In this document: piece after piece, positions 5,484 through 5,648 of the stretch
Numbering within the stretch: position 1 is the first letter of the stretch
How the letters are laid out: every line of letters starts with the position of its first letter
Assembly (NCBI GenBank): GCA_900553635.1
Contig: USDU01000167.1
Coordinates: 1-5,648, forward strand
Source of the DNA: an uncultured Lachnospiraceae bacterium
GTDB lineage: Bacteria; Bacillota_A; Clostridia; Lachnospirales; Lachnospiraceae
Direction of reading: 5' to 3'
Length of the DNA stretch: 5,648 nucleotides
Notes under the pieces: model-generated
What the model saw: the letters and a program-made list of their open reading frames with translations, nothing else
Databases searched by the model: none
Told to the model about the DNA's origin: nothing
Made by a program: the position numbers and the translations under genes

Positions 5484-5540
5484 AAAATTCCCGACCGGAC
5501 GCGCTGCGTCCGATCGGGAATTTTTTATATCTCTTTCTCT
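5468..5540. terminator. Long bidirectional hairpin terminator containing the 3' ends of both convergent genes
   Basis: Arms 5468-5502 and 5506-5540 are 35 bases each around a 3-base loop. The only mismatch is C5495 against A5513, which becomes a G-U pair in the minus-strand RNA. The core TTCCCGA-CGGACGC stem is flanked by A6 (5482-5487) and T6 (5521-5526), so it reads as an intrinsic terminator on both strands. The outer part of each arm contains the last codons and stop of each neighbouring gene (stops at 5481-5483 plus and 5525-5527 minus). Confidence 0.93.
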
Positions 5541-5648
5541 GCCTTTTCCTTCGCTTCTTCCCGAAGCTCCTTTTCCACTTCTGCCTGTTCCTTCTTCTGC
5601 TCCCGCAGCATCCGCCGGTAATAGGACACCCGCCGGAACTGATCCTCG
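5525..5648 (-). CDS. C-terminal end of an unidentified protein with charged helical tail (runs off right edge)
   Basis: The last 40 residues are visible, ending in a TAA at 5525-5527. The sequence starts EDQFRRVSYYRRML and goes on as an unbroken Lys/Glu/Arg-rich helix ending KEKAEKEI, likely a coiled coil or a disordered charged tail. It is convergent with the small membrane-anchored protein gene, and both share the terminator. The final four codons and stop (GAG AAA GAG ATA TAA) are identical to those of the convergent gene. Supported as coding by the open frame to the edge, the stop placed directly at the terminator stem, and codon use like the neighbours. The visible tail is too generic to name a family. 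Confidence 0.72.
   Translation of the reverse strand, partial: EDQFRRVSYYRRMLREQKKEQAEVEKELREEAKEKAEKEI

Overview
The window looks like chromosomal DNA of a gut-type Firmicute, most likely a member of the Lachnospiraceae. This is a judgement from the gene content: a DUF5717-type protein start, strong AGGAGG-like ribosome binding sites, a TTG start, a PrsA/SurA-type lipoprotein and a Maf/HAD gene cluster. No rRNA or species marker is present, so the genus is open. There is no sign of a phage, transposase, CRISPR array, tRNA or rRNA gene.

Layout. (1) Positions 1-245, minus strand: the N-terminal 81 residues of a DUF5717-like protein running off the left edge. (2) Positions 246-365: a divergent promoter region in which the two predicted -10 boxes overlap on opposite strands. 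(3) Positions 366-1460, plus strand: a PLP-dependent enzyme of the CobD/HisC group. (4) Positions 1461-1634: a large imperfect palindrome (1468-1624) filling the gap between two convergent genes. (5) Positions 1635-4997, minus strand: a tightly packed five-gene cluster, in transcription order maf, a Gph-like HAD phosphatase, a Cof-type HAD phosphatase, a very acidic 87-residue protein, and a parvulin-like lipoprotein. The first two junctions overlap by 11 and 8 bases, and the last two gaps are 31 and 6 bases. (6) Positions 4998-5162: an A/T-rich divergent intergenic region. (7) Positions 5163-5483, plus strand: a small membrane-anchored protein with a long acidic tail. (8) Positions 5468-5540: a long hairpin terminator that includes the last codons of both this gene and the convergent gene beyond it. 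(9) Positions 5525-5648, minus strand: the last 40 residues of an unidentified protein with a charged, helical tail.

How the genes may work together. The five-gene cluster joins a nucleotide-pool housecleaning enzyme (Maf) to two small-molecule phosphatases of different HAD subclasses. These sit upstream of an extracytoplasmic folding factor whose parvulin domain seems to lack both usual active-site histidines. Co-transcription is well supported by overlaps and internal ribosome binding sites. A shared pathway is only inference.

I did not find a clear new multi-gene defence or mobile system. The most unusual structures are the two inverted repeats: the roughly 157-base palindrome between convergent genes, and the 35-bp-arm terminator that makes two convergent proteins end in the same residues.
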